Source: Ptiloglossa arizonensis (Eukaryota > Arthropoda > Insecta > Hymenoptera > Colletidae). From it: a stretch of DNA of 64,000 nucleotides. How positions within the stretch are numbered: position 1 is the stretch's first letter; each line of letters opens with the position of its first letter. The stretch covers positions 5,795,105 to 5,859,104 of the forward strand of contig NC_135052.1 in the NCBI RefSeq assembly GCF_051014685.1, read 5' to 3'. The translations under genes were made by a program, and so were the position numbers. Below, piece by piece: positions 34,375-47,127 of this stretch. The notes below the pieces were generated by a model that saw only the letters and a program-made list of their open reading frames with translations, was not told the DNA's origin and searched no databases.

Positions 34375-34677
34375 CAACGGCCTCTATTATTCGTATCTCG
34401 ATCTCCTCGGCTGCCTCGCGCGTTCCGTTGTTGTTTATCTCCGGCAGCTGGCCGACAGACATCCCGGTTGCTCGCGCGTCGCCACGGTACGTTCGTACGC
34501 GCGCCCGCGAAACCGGAAGGGCAGCGGTGTCACCGTGACGGAAGGCACAAGAGTGTGAGGGAACAGCCCGAAAACGGAAGCCGAGAAAGAAGAACGAAAG
34601 GAACGCGGTGCCTCGACTAGAGCCGGCAGACTCGCGACACAGGAGCGCGCGTTTGCCAGTCAACCAGCCGACCATTC

Positions 34678-34745
34678 GGTCAGTTGGTCGTTCGTCGTCG
34701 TGTTCGGTCAGTGCCGGTTGTCTACGCCACGGACCAACACGTTTT
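34678..34745 (+). promoter_or_regulatory. possible core promoter with two initiators
   Basis: TCAGTT at 34680-34685 and TCAGTG at 34708-34713 both match the arthropod initiator (TCA then G/T then T). They lie at the downstream edge of the CpG-rich block and 107-140 bases before a strong splice donor at 34820. No TATA box is seen. The downstream promoter element positions do not give a clean match. TCAGT is common by chance, so the call depends on context. Confidence 0.35.
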
Positions 34746-34819
34746 TCGTTCACTCGCTACCACGGGTCGTTCGATGGTAGTTCGAGCTCTCTCGCGTATC
34801 GATGATCGTACCCGATCCC
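34682..34819 (+). other. possible non-coding first exon
   Basis: If transcription starts at one of the two initiators, this segment would be a first exon of 110-138 bases ending at CCC before GTAAGT (34820-34825), which matches the donor consensus at all six intronic positions. ATG-initiated frames in it are short, so it would be 5' untranslated. The rest of the gene would lie to the right, across a long intron. I cannot name the gene. Confidence 0.3.
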
Positions 34820-34825
34820 GTAAGT

Positions 34826-37365
34826 GAAGAGAACGACCACGCCGGCCGACAGATCTGGTGCTGTTACACGATTTGTGATCCTCCGACGAGGCGAGATTGT
34901 ATCGCGGTTCGTCTCCCGTGCAGGCTCCAGGGAAATGTGACGCCACGGACACACGGGCCCCAGTGATTCATGAATTCGTGATACTTGCGTTTGCAAATTC
35001 TTCTGTATCATTTCTTTTTTTTTTTGGTGATGATTGTGTTGGTTCGCTAATGTACCTCTCTCGTCGTCATCGGTAAGAGGGGACCACTCATCCGTCGTCG
35101 TACGTCGATCGTTAGAGCATCGTCATCCTACCTTCCCGCTTTGGTCCACGTCGTCACGTAAATATGAAATAAAACACGCATGCATGCCCCGAAACCCGCG
35201 TCCCGCACACACGTGTGCGCACGTGCACGAACGGGAGAGCCGCGCCGCACCGCGCCGTTACACGGCTCTGATTATCAACGAGTTATTACCGCGATACTAA
35301 TTAAGTTTAATCGCAAGGCCGCCGTTCGTTAAAGTTAATTGCACGATCGACCACGGCCCACGTCGTTAACTACGTCGTCCCCGCTCGCTGTGTAGCCGTA
35401 TCCTTTTATAAAAACTATACGCGGACTCGATCACGAGGACGCGCTCGCGCGGATACGTACAAATATCGTTGGATCCCTTTGTCGTTGAACGTTTCGCATC
35501 GAGTATCGCGTCTCTCCACCACGGGAGTCGAAAATTCGTCGATCGGAGGAATCGTGTGGAAATTTTTCGCCATCGTCGTGCGCATACCGTTGGCGTTATC
35601 CGACTCTCGCAGGTGCACACACCGTACGTCGCGGATTCACGTTTCGTCGTGGTTTACGGTAGCTCTAGCTTGGTCTGGGTTAGGTCTTTTCGCGCGCCTT
35701 GATCGTTCCGTTGGTTCGCGGACACGTTTCTCGTTCCACCGATTCCACTAACGGACGAGTCGATTTCGCTCGCGATCGTCTCGAACGATTTCGCCGTTAA
35801 TTTTGTTTCCCTTCGTTCCCTCGAATCGTCGTTTACCGGTCTCGTTGCGTGTTACGTTACACCAACGATTTCTCCGCGCGTCACTCGAATAATCTTGGCG
35901 TCGATTAGAATCGTGTACAATGTATTCGTCCAATTGAAATACAATTGATGTTTTAATTAAGCTCCCAGCAAGGAGAGAACAAAGTAACGTATCGGAAAAA
36001 CGTGTTGGCTTAATATTTCGTAATTCGATTCGTCGACAGGGTTCACGCTTTGGCGAAAAAAACAAAAGGAAAGGAAATAGGTATCGTGCAATGTTTCGAT
36101 GGAAACGCGACAACATTCGATCATAGAATTGTAGTGGGAGACAAAAGACAAACATTACGGCGTGGAAGGACCGGAATAAAAAAATCGAAGATTATCAAAA
36201 CCGGTGACTCGTGGTAAATATTGTAGCGTTAGCTTCCCAAAATGGGATTCGGTTAATGAATTCAATCGATACTTTCGTGGATCCCGCGTTCCGTGTTTTT
36301 TCGCTAAACTTTCGAATCGTCGGTGGCCAATGAATTTTTGAAATCGTCTTACGATCATTTCTCCTTACGCGATGTTCGCGCTTACGATACGCGATACGTC
36401 GCGAACAATTTTTCAATATGTTTTTCTCGATAATGTGACTTTAATTACCGCATTCTTGCAATGTAAATTCCTTCGTTGACTCTACAATTCGCTTTATTGT
36501 TTTCTATGTCTACGGTTGACCTCAATGTTCGATCAAAATGTAGCGCACAAGATGGAAATATCCAATCCGCTTATTATTTTGCAGTAACGTCGATGACAGT
36601 GTTACTCGAGAGCTTGCAAGTTGTAGGTTTTATTCGTTGTTAATTCGAAGCATCTCGCGTTGGGTTAGAATTCTTTCGTAACGTTAGAAAAATAATTGAC
36701 TGACTTCGGTGAGAACTGCGCAAAAGATTCAATAAGGGATTTCTGCAAGGTACGCGATTGTTTTCGTTCTTCTTTTGCTTAAACTGTCGCAGCGATCACT
36801 TAAGAATAACAAATGTTTCAGTTACACCACTACTATGTCACATTTTTGTACAAACATCCAACGATTGAAAGTCTTCTTACCTATTCGTTCCTAATCTATC
36901 GTGTAATATTTTGTAGTAAAGGTATTACAGTTTAAGGGTGCAATTTCTATTAAACAGTTCTCGTTCTTTAAAATGAGCTCCGATAGTAACCGACATTGTT
37001 CATTCGCCTCGAACGGAATAAGTTACGCGTTCACTTGATCAAAAACAATGTAAATAAAAATATTCGACGGTTCGTTTCATTTTCTAAATGAAATGTTTAA
37101 GCACGCCTACAAAAAATTGCATTCATTTACACTTTATGCACGCACCTGTTTCTTAAACTTTGACATCCGTATTGTAAAGTATGACATTGCAAATTGGGAA
37201 CGAATAGGAACATTTCTACTTTCGTGTGTTAGAAACGACGATGTCTAGACGAAAAGTGAAACGATACGCGTAACTGGTTAATTTATCGTTGCAATAGTTT
37301 AAACCAACGACAGATGAAAATCATTTGCATCTCGTACAGAAATATTATAGCAATTACTTTTGGAA
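34826..37365. other. no gene recognised
   Basis: G+C content falls from left to right. Bases 35280-35400 contain several homeodomain-like TTAATTA-type cores in balanced sequence and could be regulatory. No exon is recognised. Confidence 0.4.
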
Positions 37366-37424
37366 CAGAGTCGAACTCGGTTATAACGAGCACGGATATA
37401 AACAAGATCGCAATCGGGACGAGC
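37366..37424 (+). mobile_element. possible pogo/Tigger-like element end
   Basis: CAGAGTCGAACTCGGTTATA, followed by ACGAGCACGGATATAAACAA, follows the 'GGTTATAACGAG.ACGGATATAACGAG' style of pogo/Tigger ends. No matching right end was found and the left flank lacks an obvious TA. Confidence 0.35.
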
Positions 37425-40400
37425 AAAAGTCTAATGATTTTAATTTACCTCTATAGAATTGTTTACTTTTACAAGGAACGCTCTATACCGATATATTGTG
37501 CAAATTTGAAAAAATATCGAAATAAATCTATAATGCAGACATCGGCTATCAAATTGACGATAAAAAGTAAAATTGAAATTGTATTTATTACCGCTTAATA
37601 TCATTCGTAAGTGTACGGTTTTAAAATCACGGGTAAACAAGTTCTGTTTAATATCAACACATTGTGTACCGTCATTCAGTTGGAAAACCGTCCGCCACAA
37701 ACCGCGCTGCATTTGTAATAATTTTATTTAACGTAAACATATGCTTTTAACTATACGCAAATAGAATGCGTTAAACAGGCCAACCGAATATTTTGAATAA
37801 TATATCACACGCAGTGTGACGCTGGTTTATAGTTCATATTTCATTTATTCATCTGAACATAAAATAGAAAATCATCGCTGTCACAAATGCATGTAACGTT
37901 GGTTTCCCTCGCAAGAAACAAACCGTTACGCATACATATCGCGTATTAGCAACCACGTTAACTTTATTGTAACGCAACGAGTATATTAATACAAATAATA
38001 TTTAATCGTGTAATTGCTGTATTTATTTCTCAAATATATCACTCGTTCTTCGACCGCAGAGATGGAAATGAAACGTAAATAGGTCTCGGTGGGTTGTTTG
38101 TTCGATAAAAAAATAGAAAATAAAATCAAATTTATATCGAAATGCATAAATATTTATTCGAACGAACGTTTGCTCGTCTCTGTTCGACCGTATCTCTTTT
38201 ACCGACTCACCGAAAATTAAAAAAGAAAAATCCATTTGACTCGCCACCGATATAACGAGTAGTGGTTTTAACAAAGAATTTTTGTCGCTAACCCGGTGCT
38301 CGTTAAAACCGAGTTCGTTCTTTTTTTTTTTCTACGGGCGGTGCACATTCTCGGGAAAATCGTTCAATTATTTTCATCGCGAATGACTTCCGTCTGGTTG
38401 TTTCGCCGGTCACCGGTGACCACCGTCGCTCGACAATTTTCAACGAGAACGTCGTACCTAACGTTCGCGTCTCTCGTGGAAAATGGCCCATCGAAGTCCG
38501 ATTCGTCGTCGAGTTCGAGCTCCCTTCGAATTTATGGTAATGCGGAGCCGAACTCTCTATGCACATGTCACGCCAGATCGTAGACGGAATTTGTTAAAGT
38601 TCGTAGGCCGTTGCGACACGCACTCACGTCCTCCGCGTATTGCGTGCGTCGCGTGTGATCAATAAATCGGGCTGTGCAGCACGCACACGAACCCGGGCCA
38701 GCCGTGTACGCACGTGGCGTCAACACTGTTGCAACTCGGCCTAAAACCGTGCCCCGAACGTAAGACCGTACCTTCCCCCGATACGAGTCTGCAACAATGT
38801 ATAGAACGATACACGGGACCCGCAGGTCGGAACCGTTCACGGGTGCATAAAATTTCCTCGAGCAATATCGACGCTCGCAGACGCAGCGAGCGATCATCTG
38901 CAAAAGTTTCAACGATCGGTGGACTCGAGCTGGGAATTTCGATTTTGAACGCGAGTCGACCGTGATTGCAGATGCAACGAATACAAACGTGAGACGACGA
39001 TGGTGCTTATTTGGTAATAAGTCGCACGTTGCATCGAATCGAGCGATTCTTTATTATGAAATTTCAATGAAGAACCGGCCGGTCTTATCTGCGTTATAGT
39101 AGATAACAGTGAATATTACTTCTTGACGCACATCTATTTCGTCGCAAAAATAATGAGATTGCAAAACAAATGTACAATGCAGATCGATTTCGAGATTGTC
39201 TTATCGTTGCATTGTAAAAATCGCGCCGCGCTTGATTACGAGTAACGTATCGACTCTGAAGAATAATCCATGAACGAAGAGCACGCGATCGAGGTTGCAG
39301 TAACGGTGTAAATTATCCGACACAGATGTGCATCGAAAACGATATTCCGGTGAGCACGAATGTTTTAACGTTTATCGTTTCGTGGTATTTGATTCGTTGG
39401 ATCGTTTGCGAACGTTTTGCGAAAAACATCGATCGGTCAACGTGTAAAAAGCACTTTGCGTTTAGAATCGAACCGTACGTGTCGGCATGATTCTACGTTC
39501 AAAAATGAATCATCGTAGTTTCTTATTCCGGACCATCCTGTACACACCGCTCGGAATAATTAGAGGATCGCCTACTCAAATGAGGTAACCGGTATTTTGA
39601 GAGAGACTTGTATCGTGTAAACTAAACCTTCGATAAAACTTACTTAACGTTACATGTAATAACACTCGGTTCGTTCGGTAAATTATCTTTGGTCGTTCGT
39701 TCGCTGTGGAGATCTTTGTGCGTACCATATTCGTAAAACGAATTTCTTCAAAGAAACGGTACGATCGATCACTCTAGGAACTCGATGCGAACAATTGTCA
39801 GACTTTGCGCAGGAAATGATACGCGTGTCTATCGACAAATGCGCATTGAAAATTAAATGTCGCGAAAGAGGTTACATTGTTAATCCTGGAATCAGTTCCT
39901 CCGTAATTGACCTCTATAAATTTTACAACGGACAAATTTACAGTATTCACACGAAAAAGTAATACCAATCGTAAACGGATAATGCTGCTTTCGATCACGA
40001 TGGATAAAAGTATAGGGAAAATAGAAAATACACCAACGATTACGCAATAGAAGTAATCGGTCTCCGTTTAACCTAACCGATGTAAGGAGAACGTATTACC
40101 TAACTGTGCAAAGGGAACGGAAAATTTTCCCGACAGACGTGCCAAAAATAATCAAATTTATTCGAGATTTTCTTCTATGTAACATCACAGCGAAGCAGCA
40201 TTTACCGCGACGAATTATCTGAAAATAATAACTGGTTGCAGTATTTACACTTCTAGTTCTTCGAATTTTTAACCGTAACGGTTCTTACCGATCATTATCG
40301 TTCACGCGATAATTATTACCGGACGAACGATTTGAAAACACACCGTCAAATTCACGAAAGTCGGGAGAAGTTCTAGGGTCGACGAGGGTAACTCGAAACA

Positions 40401-43400
40401 CACACGGTATTGTTGAAATTGTAGAAAAATTATTGCGCGGAACTATTATTCAGCCGGTCGCTCGTTTACATTCTCTTTGGGCTATCATCCTACAAGCTTC
40501 CCGTCTTGTTTTTGATAAACTCGATACGAAACTTCCTGGACGCAGAGACCGCGCGATGTTGGGCACGTAATGAATGTACGCACGTGCATTATCTCGCGTA
40601 GTAATACGCATGCACGCGCATCGGGAGGTCAAACGGATTGACTTTCGCATTAAAACGGCGATCCTCGCTTCGAAAATGTTCCATCGATCGATGACGCGCG
40701 AATTTCAAAGGAAGGGGAAGGAAGGGGGCACCGAACCGAAAAACTTTGCTATTGCGTCATCGCGATTGGACGATTGGTAACAACGATCGAACTGGCAGGG
40801 TGGTATCCCGGATCGAAACTCGAGGATTCTTTATCGTTTGCTTCATTTTCTACGAACAAGTAGGTCAGAAGGAAAATTAACAAACTTGCACGCCGCGTAA
40901 TCCAGTTCAACGAGATACGTGTTATTTCACCGAAGCAACTTTTTCTTCTTGTTGTTTTCCACAATTCGAGACACGATACGAAAACAATCTGATTCGATGG
41001 TAGGCGCGATTTCGGGTGAATCGTTAATCCGAGAATCAAAATGGAGAATATTTTTAATCTAGATTACTCCGTTCGTCGAACGAAGCACGACGAAGACGGA
41101 ATTTTGAAAACAAAAAATGTTACACCGTGTTGACTAGTAATATTGTTCGGTAAAATTCTTTTTCGATCGCTATTCGTTTTTCAAGTCGGTTACAAACAAG
41201 TGTATCTGATATTTTGTGCCAATGGTGTTCCATTCTTTGAATCAATTTCTCGTTTGTAATGTATTCGAATTTCAAGCCCAAGTGACTCTCGAGAGATTGT
41301 CCACACCGTGCCAAAACCTGTCATTTTCAGGAAAATGTTTCCAAAATTTAGAAAGAGCGTATTATTGGGTTTTATTGTTACTTACGATTACTCAGCGCTG
41401 CCAAATCCACACAGTAGCTCCCTTATAAAAATTCAGCGTCCAGTGAAAGATCTTAGGCGAATCTCAATTGCTTTCCGCCCTTCTGGATTCGAAGGAGGAA
41501 TATATTCCAAGTTTCGAAGAGCTGCAGTTTCTTCGGTGCTGCGATATTTGTGCACACGTGTATCAACATACACACATCGGACGAAACGTGACGTTTCGAT
41601 CCTCGACTGGGTGAAAATTTTCGTGCTTTAAAATCGACATTTTCCAGAAACCATTCTATCTCATATCATTACACAATTCAACGTACGAACACATCCTCTC
41701 CCCGGTATACTTCTCACTTCTTATATTCTAAACATGACTGTTCCTTAAACCTTGAAAATTTCGTCTGATTCGACAAACTGTTACACACACACGACGAAAA
41801 TAATCGTTGATTTTTACCACAATTTTACCACAAGGCGCGCTCTAAAATCGTAAAAGTATCTTACGTAAAGTATATCCTCTCGAAGGATCGAACACGAAGG
41901 TGTCCGACCAATTGCAACGTTCCGTGGAATCGTTAATTCTTTAAATTTGACGATAAAGCACTCTTGAGAGTACTTGGGGAAAAATGCAAAAAGTGATCGA
42001 TTTTCTAATTGGAAATTACCGAGACAGCTCTCTCTCTCTCTCTCTTTAACGCGAGTCGCGAGAACTCCCCGGTCGTGTCTTTCCACATGGCGGCCAATGG
42101 TTATTTGATCGATACGAGCCCCTGGCTCTTCGCTTTTCACCGTGAGCATCGCGACCCTTTTATTAATGACTGACTCGCACGCATCTCGATAAGCTTGATA
42201 GTCACGAGGCATTCGGGGACAGTCGGCTGGGGCGGCGTTCACGCACGCACGAAGGTCGTATCTTTCCAGACGATTTATTAACGACAGTCGTTCTGGGACC
42301 CCCTTCGATTCGCACGATTCGATCGGCTGGATTCCGCGGACAACCGTATCAACGGAACGGAATAAATCGTTCGTTCGTTCGTTGTTTTCAAATACGCGGG
42401 CTTATCTCGTCGCGATTATCGATCCTCTAATTCGCGCGTCTCGTAATCCCTATCGTTATCGAACCCGATGGGACAAAAGAGTCATACGTCGAACGGAGTG
42501 ACGCGTCCCACGAATTTGCACCACGAATCGTAATTGGAAATCTCGTACCGAACGAAGAAATCGTCTCGGTGCGACGATAACGTGTAAACACGCCTGATCC
42601 ATCTGTCGCAGACTTTTATCGTTCCCACGATCCGCGACAGATACCAATCGCACGGCTTTCCAATCCATCCAAAGTGGAACAACAACGAACGTGTTGTTCT
42701 TCTTTCTTTTTTTTTTTTTAATCGACTTTTTCGCCCAAATATCACGGAGAACGGTATTAACCCTAGATTTACCAACCGTCGAAATTACTGGTTTCGACTG
42801 CTATCGTAATAAAAATTAACTTTAAATTGCATAGCGTGTTTTCTGAAACCGTTGTGATTTTTCTATCCTACGCACGTGATCGATTGTATAAATTCTTCTT
42901 TTTCCTTATCGATTGATTTTGGTTTAGATATATATATATTAGGTATACCTTAATATTACGAAATCTGTCGGTAGTTCTGTCGTTAATAACGAACAGATAT
43001 CAACGTTGGATCGTGAGAGAAAAAAAATGAAAAACTTCTCGAACCTTTGTCCACGAAATGTGTACTTCGAGAAAGTAGCGAGTATCCGGAACTTGGAAAA
43101 CAGCCGGAAGGAAATAAACTTCTTCGAGGGTTGCGAAATACGACGAAATACGGTCAGGGCGATACGACTCTGTAAAGTTACTATCGAGATATAGTTTTTG
43201 CAGCGTTGCGTCGCTTTGATAAAAATGTCGATCTGTCTTTGGAAACTTTCTCAGAGTTACGAGTATACATTTCGAGAAGACGGGGGAAATTTAGGAATTG
43301 GATCAAGATTAGAGATTACGTCCCGGGAATAAAGACGGGCAATATTTTCTTCAAACGAAAACGTACAGATATCTTTCGCAACGCTTATTCGATCGAATCG

Positions 43401-45077
43401 TTATTCAAATTAGTTTTTATTTGTTCAGCATGAAACGTACGATAAATCGTTACGTTTATGGCTCCTTTGAGAAGCATACCGAGCAGCGCGAACCCAACTT
43501 GGAAGCATTATTTTCTCACATATTATGGCCAGCATTGCACAATATAGAGTATACACAGATTCCATAATATTCTTTCTTATCTGCTCCTTCGTTTCGATGT
43601 TGGTGGAATAAATACGCATTATTATTATTCGAAAAAGGTTTCGTAGAGCAAGGTCTGTGCATCGGCATGGTACTTTTTTTTTTAAATACGTCATCAGACG
43701 TGGCAAATAATATTTTTAAAAGAACGTACGGTTTTAATATCGGAAACACCTGACACTAAAGTTTAGTACGAGCTAGAACTTCGCGGAACACAGTGTCGAG
43801 TTTTATTTTTCCCCCCGATGGTTCCAAAGTCGTTTCACTTTCACGAAGCGCACATTTCGTACGGAAATGTTCAAGGAATGGCGTGATATTTTTTACGATA
43901 CTGTGACGTATCGTTTTACTTTTACGCGACTGGCAGTCGTCGAACAATATATCCGTCCATAAGACACCGGATAAAACATTTAGTAAACGCGGATTAAGAA
44001 CGAATCGACATTAAGAAATGGAACCAACGCTTATTGTGTCATTTTTTACACGGTGGAGGAAATATGAATCGTATTCCGCGTTAACCATTTCACCGAAAGG
44101 TTACCACTTTAAATTTTCTTTTCATCGATACTTCGTGCTTCTCGTTTTGGACCAATTTTATTGCCACCTTTCCGTATCGTTACGGTTCAATTTTACGTAC
44201 CGGCTCTATTCGACCTACGCACGTAAAATTTTAACAAACCGATGGAACTCGCGGTCGAACAAGAATGTCTAAGTAAACGTAAATCTTCGAGCTAATTGTC
44301 TTCGATGTGTGTACTCAGCTTTTCATTTTCTCAGATAAGCATTCCTTTCGATACACGCTTCGGTAACGGGTCTCAAGGCCTTCCGCAATAATTTCTTCGT
44401 GTCCTAAACTCTCGAGACATCGGCCATTGTACGGTCTGTATAATGGTACGACGAACTTAGTTTAGAAAATGAATACTTTTGAAAACAGTTCGCAGATCTA
44501 CATTTACGTGGACTTTCTTGTTTGCGTCCGCGAGCTGCGTGACCTAGTTCAAACTTTACCTACAGTTGTGATACACGTTGCGTATGTATTACAACTGTTA
44601 CGTTAAATAATAAACTCTAACCGTTCGGCCCTGACTGTAACATACGTTTACCTCGATAATTTCTAGCCATGTAACACGTATTTCTGTATTATACACGTAT
44701 ACGTACATCTCGAAATGTCTCTTTCGTGAACATTTTTCAAAATTTCTCTTCCTTCCAATTTCTCTCTCGTGACTCGAACGGTAACAAACATCGATTACGA
44801 GAAACCTGATCAAAGACCGATGTCTAAAATCCGAGTCCAAAATGGTCTCACACCAGAATATGGTATTCGTGTCTTAATTAGCATTTTTCAAACCTGAACG
44901 AACAGATGCTGTCGCTAACTTACGGAACGATGGTGCACGTTCGAATATCGAGGTCCTCGATAACACCTCGGTCATCGAGAACGAAGATGATCCGAAACTA
45001 TCGAGGGATCGCGAGCGCACACGGTGTCCCGGGGAAAACAGCGCGAATTACCCCGAATTACGAAAGCGTCGCGTTTG
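37425..45077. other. A+T-richer region, no gene recognised
   Basis: The longest stretch in the window without a distinctive repeat. It includes a short CT microsatellite at 42028-42045. A minus-strand frame at 41814-42242 includes a stretch with gene-like composition (MPRDYQAYRDACESVINKRV from the ATG at 42212), but the codons after it degrade and no family is recognised. The same 150 bases could be a conserved non-coding element. Confidence 0.4.
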
Positions 45078-45200
45078 CTAATGATTTATGCGCGACAATG
45101 GGTGGGTAATTGGCAGCGCGCACGCGGCTCGCGACGCGCAGCCTGTCCGTCGATTAATTAATGAATTGACGGGCACGAGATTGCGGCCGCGAAATGATGT
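45078..45200. promoter_or_regulatory. candidate homeodomain/SOX-site cluster
   Basis: In about 110 bases there are TAATGATTTATG, ACAATGG (SOX-type), GGTAATTGG and a TTAATTAATGAATTG run, all in compact non-repetitive sequence. That density of AT-core factor sites inside a CpG-rich context looks like an insect enhancer, but binding is an inference. Confidence 0.3.
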
Positions 45201-45602
45201 ACATACATTCGTCACTGGGAGACGGTCAATTGTCGGCCGCGCGTGTACAGCGTGGGAAACAACTCGCGGAGAACACGCTACGGCTCCGTGTAGAGGAAGC
45301 GTGCCTCGAACCGACGTATCCGCTCGATCGGGTAATACGTCTTTTCGATAGTGAAGAATGAAAAAAAAAAGAAAGAAAGAAAAGAAAAACAAGTCGACTC
45401 GTAACCGATAATAGAATCGATCGGTAGTTGTCCGCGGTAGAAACGTAATTATCAGAAAATGGAAACCGATAACGGTGGTTCGAAAATATTGGAAATTATG
45501 TAGCAAGAGCGATCCGACACACCGAATTCGTAGAGGTTGTTCGCAACGTTGCGGTAAGAATTTGTTCGTTCGTGGTCGAGAATAAATTTTCGGGTAGAAA
45601 AC

Positions 45603-45757
45603 TCATAAGAGCTTTCTACGTTTAGAATTATCCGAGCGAGGAACAAAATATGTTTTAATCCCGATCGTGAATATTTTCATCTCGATTTTACGTGGATTTT
45701 ACCCGAGAGGTAGAATGTGCGAGTAATTATGGAAGTGACGTAAGAAATGTAGAAAAA
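45603..45757 (+). repeat. 155-base direct repeat, copy 1
   Basis: From TCATAAGAGCTTTCTACGTT to GACGTAAGAAATGTAGAAAA. Nearly identical to 46970-47127, with the small differences CATTTTAC/GATTTTAC and an extra GA...AA near the middle. No inverted ends are seen, so its nature is unknown. Confidence 0.9.
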
Positions 45758-46969
45758 TAGTAAGGAATAATAGTTTCTCTTTATCCCGCACCGGCGGTGA
45801 GTATAATTTCCGTAGCGATTCCTCGGTATCGTTGTAAAACGCGCTCGGAGCCCGTTTCCATCCCCCGTGGTCTTCGTCTTCGAGACAGCAGGGATTGTTT
45901 CAGAGCGTCCGAGCGGCGAACCGCAACGAGATAAGAGAAATCGAGGGTCTCGGGGTCCGTGGCTACGTACCTGCGTGGAAAACGTACTCGCACGGAGGGT
46001 TTCCAACCCGCGTCGGGGTCGTACCTGCCGAGAGAGACCGACGACTACGGGGCCTCCAGGGAGCGTAGCAGCTGGCCCGATAATTGCGCCCGGCGATATT
46101 ATTAATGGTCCCCAAGATTTGCCTCGGCCGGGACCCAGGTAGACGAGCGCCGCGTACACCGCGCCGTGCTGGCTCTAGGTACTTGCGCGTCCGCCTTAAT
46201 CCTCGACCACGTGAAAAAGTGCAGGATGTAACGGGCCCCGGCACAATGATACTCCTGGATTGAAAGGGAACGTGGCGTTGGCCGAACGTGCCCCGAAAAT
46301 GACAATCTTTGTGCCCGGTAGACCTTACTGCTTTCACGATCTCGAGTATTTCGGAACGCGAGAATATTATACGATCGTGTCGCGCGAATCGAGAAAATTC
46401 TCGGTTGTTCCAGACTTGCGGTGTTGTCGTCGGAAGACGGTGTTCGCGCGACTTTGAGCTTTCACGTGGTAAAATTTTAGTCGAGGATCACGGTAACAGC
46501 GCCTTTTGAACCGTGACGCGGAAACCGTGTCTCTTGGAAAAGTTTACATCGGTGTACCAATCGGAGCAACGCGCGCGATATGTATATATTACCAGTCGAG
46601 AAAATTGTTACGTTTCCGAACTAGTAAGAGAAACTAGCGACGGTGAAAGAAACACGCGCGTATTCGATGCGGCGGCAATATTTTTACCGAGAACTCGAGT
46701 TAACGTAGCGGTTCGTAGTTTTGAAATTATACACCATAGGCTGCTAACTTACCGAGCGGCGAAGTCGTTCGATTATTTCGAGCAACGCGAACAACGTGCA
46801 CCGGAATAATTCATCTTCTTCTAGTACGCGAAGAACAAATATTTGCGAATTGTATCGAGAACCCATAATCGCGATTATTGAAACAATTAACCGATAGGAT
46901 CGAATCGATGTTCGTTTCCGAATTACTCTCGCTGGTCCGTTTATAATACTCTTAACGGCGCGGTGCAGT
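45758..46969. other. no gene recognised; sequence between direct repeats
   Basis: Bases 46040-46270 are compact and mixed in composition, with a CACGTG E-box, a CAGCTG E-box and CTTAATCC. It could be regulatory or an untranslated exon. Frames are short and overlapping. Confidence 0.35.
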
Positions 46970-47127
46970 TCATAAGAGCTTTCTACGTTTACAATTATCC
47001 GAGCGAGGAACAAAATATATTTTAATCCCGATCGTGAATATTTTGATCTCGATTTTACGTGCATTTTACCCGAGTGAGGTAAAATGTGCGAGTAATTATG
47101 GAAGTGACGTAAGAAAATGTAGAAAAA
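46970..47127 (+). repeat. 155-base direct repeat, copy 2
   Basis: Second copy of 45603-45757 in the same orientation, 1.37 kb downstream. Homology begins and ends sharply, as expected of a duplicated segment or of two insertions of one element. Confidence 0.9.

Larger units (their letters stand above)
30701..34677. other. G+C- and CpG-rich block upstream of a possible promoter
   Basis: Across about 4 kb, CpG is dense and many overlapping frames stay open on both strands because stop codons are rare in such sequence. No frame has a recognisable domain. The position directly before initiator-like motifs and a splice donor suggests a promoter-proximal island, but the sequence alone cannot show that. 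Confidence 0.45.

Noticed and set aside
42080..42180. Short plus-strand frame starting MAANGYLIDTSPWLFAFHR
   Set aside because: Only 28 codons before a stop; the possible donor GTGAGC nearby is weak support and the opposite strand reads equally well.
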